Part shown: positions 1 to 10,651 of the stretch, in pieces
How positions within the stretch are numbered: position 1 is the stretch's first letter
How the letters are laid out: each line of letters starts with the position of its first letter
Source of the DNA: Methanocellales archaeon
GTDB taxonomy: Archaea > Halobacteriota > UBA148 > JAUWXC01
NCBI GenBank assembly: GCA_030610945.1
Contig: JAUWQV010000002.1
Coordinates: forward strand, 92,633-156,632
Direction of reading: 5' to 3'
Length of the DNA stretch: 64,000 nt
Made by a program: the position numbers and the translations under genes
Notes under the pieces: generated by a model
Told to the model about the DNA's origin: nothing
The model's input: only the letters and a program-made list of their open reading frames with translations
The model's database searches: none

Positions 1-285
1 AAGTTTGGCCATAGAGGTGCGAATCAGCCTGTAAAAGATGTCGATACTGGAAAGATATATATTACTTCTCAAAATCACGGGTTTGCTGTGGATTCGGACT
101 CATTGAATGATACCGAGCTGCGTGTCACACAGGTAAATGTGAATGATAGCACAGTTGAGGGGCTAAGACACACATCTCTACCGATTATGAGCGCTCAATA
201 CTATCCAGAAGTAGTGCCAAGCCCAAGGGACGTGGAATTCTCATTTGATGCTTTTATGAAAATTATCGGGGGATGCGGTGCCTAA
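1..285 (+). CDS. carA: Carbamoyl-phosphate synthase small subunit, C-terminal part (runs off window start)
   Basis: Open frame from nt 1 (KFGHRGANQPVKD...ITSQNHGFAVD...HTSLPIMSAQYYPEVVPSPRDVEFSFDAF), typical CarA glutaminase C-terminus; followed directly by carB. Confidence 0.93.
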   Translation, partial: KFGHRGANQPVKDVDTGKIYITSQNHGFAVDSDSLNDTELRVTQVNVNDSTVEGLRHTSLPIMSAQYYPEVVPSPRDVEFSFDAFMKIIGGCGA

Positions 286-3200
286 GCGTCCGGACATCAA
301 GAAAGTCCTAATAATTGGCTCAGGCCCCATCCAGATTGGACAGGCAGCAGAGTTCGACTTTTCCGGTACGCAGGCATGCAAGGCGCTTCGAGAAGAGGGC
401 GTAAGCGTCGTGCTCGTCAATTCAAATCCTGCAACCATTATGACAGATCCTGAGACGGCGGATACAATCTACATCGAGCCTTTACGTGCTGAAATCGTCG
501 CAGAAATAATCGCGAAGGAACGGCCAGACGGTGTTCTTGCGGGAATGGGTGGCCAGACAGGTTTAAACATTACCTCTGAACTTGCTGAAAAAGGCGTTCT
601 TGACAGATATGATGTCAAGGTTTTGGGCACGCCACTGGAAGCAATTTATGATACCGAGGATAGGGACCGGTTCAAGCATGCGATGGAGCGCATTGGCGAG
701 AAAGTTCCAAGAAGCAGGGCAGTTTTGTCAATAGAAGAAGCAATAGACATTGCGAGAGAATTAGGGCTCCCCGTGATTGTCAGGCCCGCTTATACATTGG
801 GCGGATATGGGAGCGGGATTGCCAGGACCGAAGACGAGTTACGGGATATTGTGGAAAAGGGGCTAAAGCGCTCCAGAATTCATCAAGTGCTGATAGAGGA
901 GAGTGTGCTTGGCTGGAAGGAAATCGAGTACGAGGTGATGAGGGATGCAAAGGACACATGCATCACGGTGTGCAGCATGGAGAACGTCGACCCTATGGGC
1001 ATTCATACCGGCGAGTCCATCGTCGTAGCACCTGTGCAAACCCTCACCGATACTGAGCACCAGATGTTGCGGAGCGCTGCCATCAAGATTATCAGAGCGT
1101 TAGGCATCGAGGGAGGATGCAACGTCCAATTTGCGCTCCGGGACGATGAGTACAGAGTCATTGAAGTCAACCCAAGGGTTTCGCGCTCGTCAGCACTTGC
1201 CTCCAAGGCTACGGGATACCCCATCGCGAGAGTGGCTGCGAAGATAGCGATTGGCTTGGAGCTAGACGAAATACCAAACGACGTGACCAAGGAAACTCCC
1301 GCATCGTTTGAGCCAACCATAGACTATACCGTACTCAAGATACCAAGATGGCCCTTCGACAAGTTCGTCACCGCGGACAGGACGCTCACGACAGCCATGA
1401 AGAGCACTGGTGAGGTGATGGCAATTGGCAGAACTCTCGAGGAATCGTTACAGAAGGCCGTGCGCTCGCTGGATATAGATATGCAATTAGGAGATGGTCA
1501 GTGGAACGAGGAAGAAATAAGAGCACTGCTCCAGAAACCAACCGATGAACGTTTGTTCGTCATATATTATGCGCTGCGACATGGATTTAGCGTTGAGGAG
1601 ATTGCCAGGCTGTCAAAGATTGACCCGTTATTCATCACGAAGCTCAAGAACATCATCGACATGGAGGACGTGTTGAAGAAGGATTTATCCACCGAGACGT
1701 TGCGTATAGCCAAACGCATGGGCTTTACTGATGCACGAATTGCAGAACTAACGGGAAGAAAACGCGAGGAAATCAACGACCTGCGCAGAAAATCCAAGAT
1801 AAAGACTACCTATAAACTGGTCGATACCTGCGCCGCGGAATTTGAGGCAAAGACACCTTACTACTACTCGGCATACGAAACACAATGCGAGGTGGTGCCG
1901 TCTGATAAAAAAAAGGTGTTAATTATAGGTGCAGGCCCTATCCGCATCGGGCAAGGCATCGAGTTTGACTATTGCACCGTACATGCTGTTCTGGCTCTCA
2001 GGGAAGAGGGCATCGAAACCCACATTATCAACAATAACCCGGAGACGGTATCCACGGACTACGACACGTCTGATAAACTCTTCTTTGAACCGCTTACGCT
2101 GGAAGATGTGATGAACGTAATCGAGGCTGAGCATCCGTATGGAGTGATGGTCCAGTTCGGCGGCCAGACATCGGTGAATCTTGCTGTTCCACTGGAGCAG
2201 GAACTGAAGCGCCGGCCCGATTTAAAAACGGTAATTCTCGGCACTTCTCCCGCCTCAATGGATATTGCAGAGGATAGAGATTTGTTCAGCAAACTGCTCA
2301 AGAAATTGAACATTCCACAACCTGACAGCGACAGTGCCACTGCCTTAGATGATGCAAAAGAAATCGCCAAGCGGATAGGTTATCCTGTGCTGGTTCGCCC
2401 GTCATATGTCCTAGGCGGCAGGGCGATGGAAATCGTATACGATGAGGGGGACATAGAACGATACATGCGCGAAGCCGTTAGGGTGTCGCATGAGCATCCG
2501 GTGCTGGTGGACCACTTTTTACAGAACGCAGTTGAGATAGATGTAGATGCCGTTTCAGACGGAAAAGACGTGTTGATTGGCGCCATAATGGAGCATATTG
2601 AAGAAGCAGGCATACATTCTGGCGATTCTGCCTGCGTGATTCCACCTCAATCACTTAGTGAACAAACGCTGCAAACCGTACGAGATTATGTTAAGCAGAT
2701 TACACTGGCGTTAGAAGTCAAGGGCTTAATCAACATCCAAATGGCTGTGAAGGATGACGTGGTGTACGTTCTCGAGGCAAACCCCAGATCAAGCAGGACG
2801 ATTCCATACGTAGCCAAGGCAACCGGTGTTCCGCTGGCGAAGATCGCTGCCAAGGTGATGATAGGGCATGCGCTCAAGGAGCTGGGCTTCGCTGAAGAGC
2901 AGAAAATCAAACAAGTTTCCGTCAAAGAGGTTGTACTTCCATTCGACAAACTGCCAGGCGCAGATCCAATATTGGGCCCAGAGATGAGAAGTACAGGCGA
3001 GGTCATGGGTATCGATTACGACTTCGCCAGGGCATTCTTCAAGGCAGAGCTGAGTGCAGACAATCCGCTTCCAACAAAAGGGACGGTGTTCATCTCCGGC
3101 AGAGACGAGGACAAACCTGCATTGGTGGAGATTGCCAAGAAAATGCAAGACATTGGCCTTACGTTGATTGGCACTGCAGGAACAGCGCACTACCTAACTG

Positions 3201-3487
3201 AGCGGGGCGTTAAGATAGATGTCATCCAGAAGATACACGAGGGCAGCCCAAATGTAACAGATATGATGAGAAAAGGGGGCATAAATCTAGTTATCAACAC
3301 GCCAACCTCCAAAGCAGCCCTCAAGGATGGCCATGAAATCAGGCGTGCAGCCGTGGATTACAATATCCCATACATCACGACAATACAGGCAGCAAGGGCG
3401 GCAGCAAACGCAATAGTTGCTATTAAAAAAGGGAAAACTACGATCAAATCGATACACGAGTATCACCGTGAGTTATTTAATCGATAA
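278..3487 (+). CDS. carB: Carbamoyl-phosphate synthase large subunit
   Basis: 1069 aa, two ATP-grasp halves ([50 protein letters not shown]). Confidence 0.98.
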   Translation: MPKRPDIKKVLIIGSGPIQIGQAAEFDFSGTQACKALREEGVSVVLVNSNPATIMTDPETADTIYIEPLRAEIVAEIIAKERPDGVLAGMGGQTGLNITSELAEKGVLDRYDVKVLGTPLEAIYDTEDRDRFKHAMERIGEKVPRSRAVLSIEEAIDIARELGLPVIVRPAYTLGGYGSGIARTEDELRDIVEKGLKRSRIHQVLIEESVLGWKEIEYEVMRDAKDTCITVCSMENVDPMGIHTGESIVVAPVQTLTDTEHQMLRSAAIKIIRALGIEGGCNVQFALRDDEYRVIEVNPRVSRSSALASKATGYPIARVAAKIAIGLELDEIPNDVTKETPASFEPTIDYTVLKIPRWPFDKFVTADRTLTTAMKSTGEVMAIGRTLEESLQKAVRSLDIDMQLGDGQWNEEEIRALLQKPTDERLFVIYYALRHGFSVEEIARLSKIDPLFITKLKNIIDMEDVLKKDLSTETLRIAKRMGFTDARIAELTGRKREEINDLRRKSKIKTTYKLVDTCAAEFEAKTPYYYSAYETQCEVVPSDKKKVLIIGAGPIRIGQGIEFDYCTVHAVLALREEGIETHIINNNPETVSTDYDTSDKLFFEPLTLEDVMNVIEAEHPYGVMVQFGGQTSVNLAVPLEQELKRRPDLKTVILGTSPASMDIAEDRDLFSKLLKKLNIPQPDSDSATALDDAKEIAKRIGYPVLVRPSYVLGGRAMEIVYDEGDIERYMREAVRVSHEHPVLVDHFLQNAVEIDVDAVSDGKDVLIGAIMEHIEEAGIHSGDSACVIPPQSLSEQTLQTVRDYVKQITLALEVKGLINIQMAVKDDVVYVLEANPRSSRTIPYVAKATGVPLAKIAAKVMIGHALKELGFAEEQKIKQVSVKEVVLPFDKLPGADPILGPEMRSTGEVMGIDYDFARAFFKAELSADNPLPTKGTVFISGRDEDKPALVEIAKKMQDIGLTLIGTAGTAHYLTERGVKIDVIQKIHEGSPNVTDMMRKGGINLVINTPTSKAALKDGHEIRRAAVDYNIPYITTIQAARAAANAIVAIKKGKTTIKSIHEYHRELFNR

Positions 3488-3506
3488 ACTCGCAGGGGAA
3501 TTGAGA

Positions 3507-4673
3507 ATGAAGAAAGTAGTGTTATCCTATTCTGGCGGTTTAGATACTTCGGTTTGCATCCCCCTGCTGAGAGAGCACTATGGCTTTGACAGTGTAGTTA
3601 CGGTGACCACCGATGTAGGGCAGCCAGACCTAAAAGAAGCGGAAAAGAAGGGGAAAAAGTTTAGTGACAAGCACTACACCATCGACGCTAAAGACGAGTT
3701 CGTGCGTGACTACATTTTTTCAGCCATCAAGGCGAATGGCAATTACGAAGGATATGTCCTTGGTACCGCACTTGCTCGCCCGCTGATTGCAAAGAAAACC
3801 GTTGAGATCGCGCTTAAGGAGAAGGCAGACGCCCTCGCACATGGCTGCACTGGAAAGGGAAATGATCAATTCCGCTTTGAGGCTGTGTTTAGGACTACGA
3901 ACATGGATGTCATCGCCCCTATGCGGGATTTGAATCTAACGCGGGAAGAGGGGATCGAGTATGCAAGGGTACATGATATCCCGGTCTCAGTCACAAAGGC
4001 GAAACCATGGAGCGTGGATGAGAATCTCTGGAGCAGGAGCATTGAAGGCGGCAAACTTGAAGACCCTGGGTATGTGCCACCCGAAGAGATATTTCAATGG
4101 ACTGCGCCACTGGAAAAAACACTCAATTCACCTACAATTATGGAGATTGGATTCGAAAGAGGCGTTCCTGTCGCTTTAAATGGCAAAAGGATGGATGGCG
4201 TGGCTCTAATTCAGAGGTTGAATGAAATTGGCGGCAAGCATGGTGTGGGTAGAACTGACATTATCGAAGACAGGATTCTCGGTCTGAAGGCGAGGGAAAA
4301 TTACGAGCATCCGGCTGCAACGATCCTGCTTACGGCGCATAAAGACCTGGAGCAATTAGTCTTGACGCGCGATGAAATCAAATTTAAGATGCTGGTAGAT
4401 GCTAAATGGGCTGAGCTGGCATATCACGGCCTGGTAGATGACCCCTTGTTTACTGACCTTAGCACGCTCATCAACAAGACACAAGAACGAGTAACCGGAG
4501 AGGTTAAAGTGCAGCTCTTCAAGGGCAACGCAAGAGTGGTTGCCAGAAAGTCCCAAAAGGCATTATACTCAAAAGAGCTCGTATCCTTTGATGCCAAGAT
4601 GCCTGATTCGAAAACAGCAAAAGAATATGCAAAGTTTTACGGACTTCAAGCGCGCCTTTTTAAGAAAATGTGA
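3507..4673 (+). CDS. argG: Argininosuccinate synthase
   Basis: [23 protein letters not shown]-loop; start chosen at 3507 rather than the 3417 ORF start, which overlaps carB. Confidence 0.97.
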   Translation: MKKVVLSYSGGLDTSVCIPLLREHYGFDSVVTVTTDVGQPDLKEAEKKGKKFSDKHYTIDAKDEFVRDYIFSAIKANGNYEGYVLGTALARPLIAKKTVEIALKEKADALAHGCTGKGNDQFRFEAVFRTTNMDVIAPMRDLNLTREEGIEYARVHDIPVSVTKAKPWSVDENLWSRSIEGGKLEDPGYVPPEEIFQWTAPLEKTLNSPTIMEIGFERGVPVALNGKRMDGVALIQRLNEIGGKHGVGRTDIIEDRILGLKARENYEHPAATILLTAHKDLEQLVLTRDEIKFKMLVDAKWAELAYHGLVDDPLFTDLSTLINKTQERVTGEVKVQLFKGNARVVARKSQKALYSKELVSFDAKMPDSKTAKEYAKFYGLQARLFKKM

Positions 4674-4677
4674 TGTG

Positions 4678-5253
4678 CTACCCATCATCTTTATAACTGT
4701 CATTGCCGACCATGGCAGCGCTTATTGAATCCAGACCATCAATCCACTCAGCAAGGCATCCCGGCGACAATTCCTTGTTGAACTCAAATGGCTGGCCAGC
4801 AACTATCTTCGCCCCCACCTGGCTGATTAATCCCAGCGCAGTCGCCTCATCTCCTCTTTTTTCTGCCTCTGCCGCCCTCTCAATCAAATCATCAATGGCC
4901 CCCGGCTCATACTTGCCCTCGATGTAGCATTGACACGAGCTGAAAACAGCAACTAATGATGACTGAATCGACTGAATCATCATGTCGATGTCCTCGCTGA
5001 TGGATTCTGCTCTGGCAAGAGTTATTCTTTCCATGTACTTAATGGCACCCAGCGCTTCCTCTGTGGAGAGCTTTTCTTTTTCAAACTTGTTCACGATTTT
5101 TAGGCATGCCAGTACAACATCCTCCTCCATATTGACGAAGATGGTGGTATCTGGCGCATTCTTGGAGTCAGCAAGGCTGAAGCCGCTCTCCCTTGCCCGT
5201 TTGACCCAGTTATTCCAGCGCTCCTCGGTGTAATATTCGATTTGTTCCGCCAT
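4678..5253 (-). CDS. DUF2150-type archaeal conserved protein
   Basis: 191 aa; MAEQIEYYTEERWNNWVKRARESGF N-terminus recalled from archaeal DUF2150 proteins. Confidence 0.65.
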   Translation of the reverse strand: MAEQIEYYTEERWNNWVKRARESGFSLADSKNAPDTTIFVNMEEDVVLACLKIVNKFEKEKLSTEEALGAIKYMERITLARAESISEDIDMMIQSIQSSLVAVFSSCQCYIEGKYEPGAIDDLIERAAEAEKRGDEATALGLISQVGAKIVAGQPFEFNKELSPGCLAEWIDGLDSISAAMVGNDSYKDDG

Positions 5254-5321
5254 TGTATCCCAATTAAATTATACCCCTATCGCATTAAAACATTTACGAT
5301 AGGAGAAGTGCATTTGCTACG

Positions 5322-5717
5322 CTAAAGGGCATTCAGAAACGTCTCTCTCCACAGTCTGGCTTTCTGCACAATTTCAGATGGAAGTCGCGAATCCACGCTT
5401 CTGTCGATTCTTTTTCCAGCATGCGGGCGCGAGGTGCTCGAATTAGGACCTATATCCCCCCTGACGATATGCTCCAGTTCGTGCGCAAAAACCTCGATTA
5501 AAACCTCCACGGGAGGATTATGCGCCAAAACTCTGGAGTTGAAGAATATCACCCATTTCCGTTCGCCCCTGACATCGGTTAGCGTGTGAACCCTCCCAAA
5601 GACGACCCTGCGCTTCGTCATGGTCATTTTTAGTGTATCGACGGAAATCTTGCGATTGCGCAACTCGGGATAAAAATCCAACGCAGTCTGGAATGCGGAT
5701 TGTAAATTATTTATCAC
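5322..5717 (-). CDS. Small putative zinc metallopeptidase-like protein (HExxH)
   Basis: 131 aa with VLIEVFAHELEHIVRGD. Confidence 0.55.
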   Translation of the reverse strand: MINNLQSAFQTALDFYPELRNRKISVDTLKMTMTKRRVVFGRVHTLTDVRGERKWVIFFNSRVLAHNPPVEVLIEVFAHELEHIVRGDIGPNSSTSRPHAGKRIDRSVDSRLPSEIVQKARLWRETFLNAL

Positions 5718-5732
5718 AATAGTCAGTATGAT

Positions 5733-6683
5733 ATGAATGATATAAAAGTTGGTGATTTTGTGGAAACGTATGACGTGATAATTATCGGTACCGGCCCGGC
5801 CGGATTGACTGCTGGGATGTACTGTGCACGGGCAAATTTGAACACGCTGATCCTCGGTGATGTGTACGACTCACAGCTTGCCAAGGCGGGGCTGGTCGAA
5901 AATTATCCTGGATTTCCAGAAGGCATTCAGGGCATTGAGTTAGCCGAAAGGATGAGCCAACAGGCTACGAAATATGGTGCGCTCATCAAGCCCACTGCCG
6001 CAAAGCGGATTAAGAAAGATGAGGTGTTTTCCGTCACGACAGTTGATGGCGTGGTCAATGGTAGATCAGTGATATTGTGCATGGGCGCGCGCCATAGGGA
6101 GCCAGATATTCCAGGGGCAAAAGAGTTTCAGGGCAAGGGTGTATCCTACTGCGCCATATGCGACGGTGCACTCTTCAAAGGCAAAGACGTGGTAGTAATC
6201 GGATACGGAAACGGCGCAGCAAAGGCAGCACTGTACCTTTCCGGCATATGCAACAAGGTGGCAGTGCTTTGTGTTTATGATTCGCTTAAGTGCGAATCTG
6301 TGTACCTCCAGCGCCTGGAGGAAGCAAAGAACGTAGATATATTGTATAACGCCTCTATCGAGTCCATAAAGGGCAAAACCGTCGTAGAAGAAGTGCAATT
6401 TAGCACCAATGGCAAATCTAAAACGCTGCCCGTAGACGCAGTTTTTATCGAGTATGGCACCATGCCAAATTCCGTTCTTGCCACAGACCTTGGCTTAGAA
6501 TTGACGAAAAATGGCTTTATTGTCGCTAACAGGCGCCTGGAAACAAATGTCGCAGGAGTTTTTGCCGCCGGAGACATCACAGGGGGGCGAAGGCAGATAG
6601 CAACCGCCGTGGGAGAAGGCTCTTCGGCCGGAATCAGTGCGATAGGCTACATTAAAAAGTCCCGCACCGTTAACTTAAAATGA
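5733..6683 (+). CDS. trxB: Thioredoxin reductase / FAD-dependent pyridine nucleotide-disulfide oxidoreductase
   Basis: DVIIIGTGPAGLTAGMYCARA, redox motif CAICD, C-terminal VFAAGDITGGRRQIATAVGEGS. Confidence 0.92.
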   Translation: MNDIKVGDFVETYDVIIIGTGPAGLTAGMYCARANLNTLILGDVYDSQLAKAGLVENYPGFPEGIQGIELAERMSQQATKYGALIKPTAAKRIKKDEVFSVTTVDGVVNGRSVILCMGARHREPDIPGAKEFQGKGVSYCAICDGALFKGKDVVVIGYGNGAAKAALYLSGICNKVAVLCVYDSLKCESVYLQRLEEAKNVDILYNASIESIKGKTVVEEVQFSTNGKSKTLPVDAVFIEYGTMPNSVLATDLGLELTKNGFIVANRRLETNVAGVFAAGDITGGRRQIATAVGEGSSAGISAIGYIKKSRTVNLK

Positions 6684-6790
6684 TGTTTGGATACATATTA
6701 ACATCACAGATAATATCATAGCCGATTCGGACAAATGAATCTCTTTGCAAATTGGGCCGGCTGTGTGTTTTTATTTTGATGGGGGAAGAA

Positions 6791-7171
6791 ATGGCAGAAA
6801 TTCGGCAGGATGTGTTGGACAATATAATGCGATGCGCCTTTGCTATTGCGGGCTTTAACATAGAGCAGGACATGAATTTGAAACTTGGTTATGCCCAGCA
6901 GGTGAACAAGGAATACCATACCTTGAGAAACAAGATGAAGGCAGGAAATTTGAGCGCCGAGGAGGCCAGGGCAGCAGTTGAACTGCTCAAGCCAGAGGTT
7001 ATGAATACAGTAACCAACAGGCAGGATTTAAGCGATGAAATGGCTGAGAAATTGACGGCAAAAATTCCATCTACACTCGACCAGGTTGCCAATCTCCTTG
7101 CAGACGAGCGGGAATTAGACATCCAGATACGCATGACATTTGAACGCCATGAAGAGAGTCCCTCCGCTTAA
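6791..7171 (+). CDS. Hypothetical small helical protein
   Basis: Start MAEIRQDVLDNIMRCAFAIAGF; no family recognised. Confidence 0.6.
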   Translation: MAEIRQDVLDNIMRCAFAIAGFNIEQDMNLKLGYAQQVNKEYHTLRNKMKAGNLSAEEARAAVELLKPEVMNTVTNRQDLSDEMAEKLTAKIPSTLDQVANLLADERELDIQIRMTFERHEESPSA

Positions 7172-7878
7172 CCGCTTTTTATAACCTCGACGAGGTCTTT
7201 GAACACATTATGCACTTGGCAAGTGAATATCAAATCGAAGACGAGAGCGATTATACCGGACAAAAAGATGGCATCAACAAGCCCCGCCCCGCCAATAGAG
7301 ATAAATACCGGCTCGGTTGGCATCCATAACAATATCTGATGAAGATGAAGCAGGTCAGCACCTATTAACACACCAAGAGTACCGCACACGTATGTCATCA
7401 GCGCAGTGTTATATTTATGAACTCGTGGATCCATTCTCAATACGAATGCAGTAGCTGCAGCGAGCATTGGAGGAATCGCGAAGAAGTGAACGATGATGCC
7501 TACGCTAGGATCAAAATGAGTGTAAAAAGATGTAACAATAGCAACGATTCCCGTTATCAGCGCTGTTTCCTTGAGGGGCAAACGCTTTTGCACCAGTATT
7601 TTAACCGAAACAATGAGGGGTATGCCAACCCCTATGATATTAAATCCTATAACCTTGTTGTGAATTTCCATAAGAGCGATATTCATCAACTCAGGCCGCA
7701 TTGCCAAGGTCGAGGAATAACTAAATAGGGGGAAAGCGATGAGCAATATAAGCTCAGAGAACGTGAATCCAACCTTGTAGAAGTATAGTGCCATCAATTC
7801 TATTGCCATCAAAATGACAAATGCCAATATGAAGAGTTCGAAAAATGCGAGGTTGTTGTAAAAGACGATGTCAAGCAT
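7168..7878 (-). CDS. Multi-pass membrane protein, probably DUF1614 family
   Basis: 236 aa hydrophobic; C-terminal ISIGGAGLVDAIFLSGIIALV resembles DUF1614. Confidence 0.55.
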   Translation of the reverse strand: MLDIVFYNNLAFFELFILAFVILMAIELMALYFYKVGFTFSELILLIAFPLFSYSSTLAMRPELMNIALMEIHNKVIGFNIIGVGIPLIVSVKILVQKRLPLKETALITGIVAIVTSFYTHFDPSVGIIVHFFAIPPMLAAATAFVLRMDPRVHKYNTALMTYVCGTLGVLIGADLLHLHQILLWMPTEPVFISIGGAGLVDAIFLSGIIALVFDLIFTCQVHNVFKDLVEVIKSG

Positions 7879-7931
7879 ATACTTGAATAACGTTTATCTT
7901 CATAAAAAGATAACTTAAAAAAGTCTTAAAA

Positions 7932-8061
7932 GCGGGGGTCGCCAAGTCTGGTCAATAACCTTTTTGGTCAAGCTTTTTGCTTGCAAAAAGGTTGGGCTAA
8001 AGGCGCAGCGTTCAGGGCGCTGTCCCGTAGGGGTTCGAGGGTTCAAATCCCTTCCCCCGCA
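7932..8061 (+). tRNA. tRNA-Leu(CAG), class II, with a predicted 45-nt intron in the D-loop (7956-8000)
   Basis: Acceptor GCGGGGG/CCCCCGC+A; D-stem GCC/GGC; anticodon arm CAGCG-TTCAGGG-CGCTG; variable arm TCCCGTAGGGGTTC; T-arm GAGGG-TTCAAAT-CCCTT. Removing 7956-8000 leaves an 85-nt standard Leu tRNA. Confidence 0.9.
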
Positions 8062-8124
8062 CCTTTTTCTTTAGAGAAGATTTAGAGAAGAAAAAGCTGC
8101 ACCAAAAAGAAATCCTGTTTTGAT

Positions 8125-8172
8125 GAAACTTTTTTGAAAAGTTTCCGAGGGTTCAAATCCCGCTCGCCCGCA
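8125..8172 (+). pseudogene. Orphan tRNA 3' end (T-arm plus acceptor strand) fused to a 9-bp hairpin
   Basis: GAAACTTTTTTGAAAAGTTTC hairpin followed by CGAGGGTTCAAATCCCGCTCGCCCGCA; 16 nt CGAGGGTTCAAATCCC identical to the tRNA-Leu T-arm region; no 5' half visible. Confidence 0.55.
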
Positions 8173-8174
8173 TC

Positions 8175-9587
8175 TCACCTGCTCTTACACAGACGGCCTA
8201 ACTTCACTCGTTGCACACACTTCTCGCCCAGAACCTCTAATGGATACTCGCCGGTCACGCACGCCAAGCACAAATCCTCTGCAGGAATTCCAATGGATTT
8301 GACCAGACCGTCAATGCTGATATATCCCAGCGAGTCGACGCCAAGTGCCAATGCGACGCCTTCAACACTCTTGTGAGCTGCTATTAACTCCTTGCGTGTT
8401 ACCATGTCTATTCCAAAATAGCAGGGCGCTATGATAGGAGGGGTCCCTATTCTTACATGCACCTCTTTTGCGCCAGCGCTACGGATTAGGTCAACGATTC
8501 TCTTTGATGTGGTGCCCCTGACAATGCTGTCATCGATTAATGCCACCCTCTTGCCCTCGATGTTCGACCTGATGGCATTCAGCTTTAGCCGGACGGCGAT
8601 TTCCCGCATTTCCTGACCTGGCATGATGAATGTTCGTCCCACGTAGCGGTTCTTCATCAGCCCTTCGATATAATCCAAACCGGACTTTATAGAGTACCCA
8701 ATGGCAAAGGTGATGCCAGAATCCGGCACAGGACATATCGCATCTGCCTTTTTATCATGCTCATCTACCAACGTCTCCCCTATCCTACGCCTTACATCAT
8801 ACACGAGTTTTCCATCTAGAATGGAATCAGGCCTGGCAAAATACGTGTACTCAAAAAAGCAGTGTGCAGCATTCTTAGAACGGCATATCTGTTTACTTTT
8901 AAACTCACCATCTCTCAAAATGACGAGCTCCCCCGGACGTACATCCCTGATGAGCGTTCCGCCTAGCACATCTATTGCAGCGCTTTCAGAAACAACGACG
9001 TGCCCCCCATCTATCTTGCCGATGCATAGTGGCTTTATTCCCAATGGATCCCTAATCGCTGCCACCATGCCATCAAAGAGAAACGTTAGCGAATATGACC
9101 CCGCCAGACGCTGCATCAAGCTACGGATAGCACCCTCTAAATCAGATTTGAGCAATTCCTTGACGAGCAAATATGCAATTACTTCGGTATCAGACTCTGT
9201 CGTAAAAATTCGTCCCTCTGCCTCCAGGTCAGCCCTTAGCTCCTTGGAATTGACCAGATTACCATTATGCGCGATGGCGATAGCCCCGTCCTTATAGTTG
9301 ATTAACAATGGCTGACTGTTTTCAATCCTGGAGGTACCCGTAGTTGAATACCTGACATGTCCAACGCCAAGAGGGCCAGATAATTTGCTCAATCTTTTCG
9401 TGTTAAAAACCTTGGATACCAAACCCATTTCTTTAATGATGTGAGCGCGCTTGCCATCAAAGGTGGCGATGCCCGCTGATTCCTGCCCCCTGTGTTGGAG
9501 GGCATACAGCGCATAATAAATGTATGGAGCAACCGGCTTCTCTGGAGAGGCTATCGAAACCCCCACCACACCGCACCCATCTTTCAA
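8175..9587 (-). CDS. purF: Amidophosphoribosyltransferase
   Basis: CGVVGV N-terminal Cys nucleophile, LQHRGQESAGIATFD, VALIDDSIVRGTTSKRIV. Confidence 0.97.
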   Translation of the reverse strand: MKDGCGVVGVSIASPEKPVAPYIYYALYALQHRGQESAGIATFDGKRAHIIKEMGLVSKVFNTKRLSKLSGPLGVGHVRYSTTGTSRIENSQPLLINYKDGAIAIAHNGNLVNSKELRADLEAEGRIFTTESDTEVIAYLLVKELLKSDLEGAIRSLMQRLAGSYSLTFLFDGMVAAIRDPLGIKPLCIGKIDGGHVVVSESAAIDVLGGTLIRDVRPGELVILRDGEFKSKQICRSKNAAHCFFEYTYFARPDSILDGKLVYDVRRRIGETLVDEHDKKADAICPVPDSGITFAIGYSIKSGLDYIEGLMKNRYVGRTFIMPGQEMREIAVRLKLNAIRSNIEGKRVALIDDSIVRGTTSKRIVDLIRSAGAKEVHVRIGTPPIIAPCYFGIDMVTRKELIAAHKSVEGVALALGVDSLGYISIDGLVKSIGIPAEDLCLACVTGEYPLEVLGEKCVQRVKLGRLCKSR

Positions 9588-9605
9588 TATAAGCCACCCA
9601 CTCCA

Positions 9606-9788
9606 TTACGTCTTAGAAAGTTTAACTGTTTTTTTCATCCAACTATATGCCCGTCTCTTACTCGTTTTTCCAAATCCGCAGGAAGCACATTGCTTCTTGC
9701 TGATATTATATGAAACATTGCCACAACGCCTACATGTGGTGTGCGTCCTTTTTTGTCTTTTTCCCATTGACGGTGTTCCTTTCGTCAT
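9606..9788 (-). CDS. rpl37e: Ribosomal protein L37e
   Basis: 60 aa; [47 protein letters not shown] zinc ribbon. Confidence 0.97.
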   Translation of the reverse strand: MTKGTPSMGKRQKRTHTTCRRCGNVSYNISKKQCASCGFGKTSKRRAYSWMKKTVKLSKT

Positions 9789-9800
9789 TATTCATTTCTC

Positions 9801-10034
<234 letters not shown>

Positions 10035-10094
10035 TTATGTTAACCCATAATTTTATTTTTAATCACGCTTTATGTTTATTGAGAAATAATACTT

Positions 10095-10646
10095 TTGGGT
10101 GAGAGGGTGAGAATTAAAACCAGACACCATTTAAGAGATGATGCCAAGCAAAAGATGGTGAACCAAGTAAAATCAAGATTTGGCGTAGAGGTCGAGCAAC
10201 TTTTCGCCGGTAAAAAATTTGAAATTGCTGAAACTGGTAGTGAATACGACATCATACTTATAGATAACGAGCCGAGTCTTTTTTTAATTGGAGAGAAAGT
10301 TTTTCCAACCGTCAAGGGAGCGTTAAAACTCAAGTTGAAACGAAATAGAGTCGTTGTCGACATGGGCGCTGTCAGGGCGGTATCCAAGGGTGCAGATATC
10401 ATGTGCCCCGGTATTGTAGATGCAGACACGGCAATACAAAAAGGAGATTTTGTTATCGTAGTAGATGAAGTGCACAACAAACCCCTTGCAATAGGGAGGG
10501 CATTAATCTCAGGCGAAGATATGATGAGAGATAAGGGCAAGGCAATTAAATCAATTCACTACGTTGGGGACAGTATATGGAAACTTGATGTCGGATTAAT
10601 AGAAACAAGTTTAAATATGTCTCAACCATATGATAGTAAAAGGTGA
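10095..10646 (+). CDS. PUA-domain RNA-binding protein
   Basis: VVVDMGAVRAVSKGADIMCPGIVDADTAIQKGDFVIVVDEVHNKPLAIGRAL. Confidence 0.85.
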   Translation: MGERVRIKTRHHLRDDAKQKMVNQVKSRFGVEVEQLFAGKKFEIAETGSEYDIILIDNEPSLFLIGEKVFPTVKGALKLKLKRNRVVVDMGAVRAVSKGADIMCPGIVDADTAIQKGDFVIVVDEVHNKPLAIGRALISGEDMMRDKGKAIKSIHYVGDSIWKLDVGLIETSLNMSQPYDSKR

Positions 10647-10651
10647 TAATT

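Noticed and set aside
863-3190. Many 60-130 aa ORFs opposite or overlapping carB, and similar shadow ORFs throughout the window
   Set aside because: They overlap strongly supported conserved genes, have low-complexity composition and no recognisable motif; treated as spurious frames.
8062-8110. TTTAGAGAAGATTTAGAGAAGA tandem duplication after tRNA-Leu
   Set aside because: Only two short copies (about 11 nt each); likely low-complexity slippage, possibly part of a terminator, not supported as a separate element.
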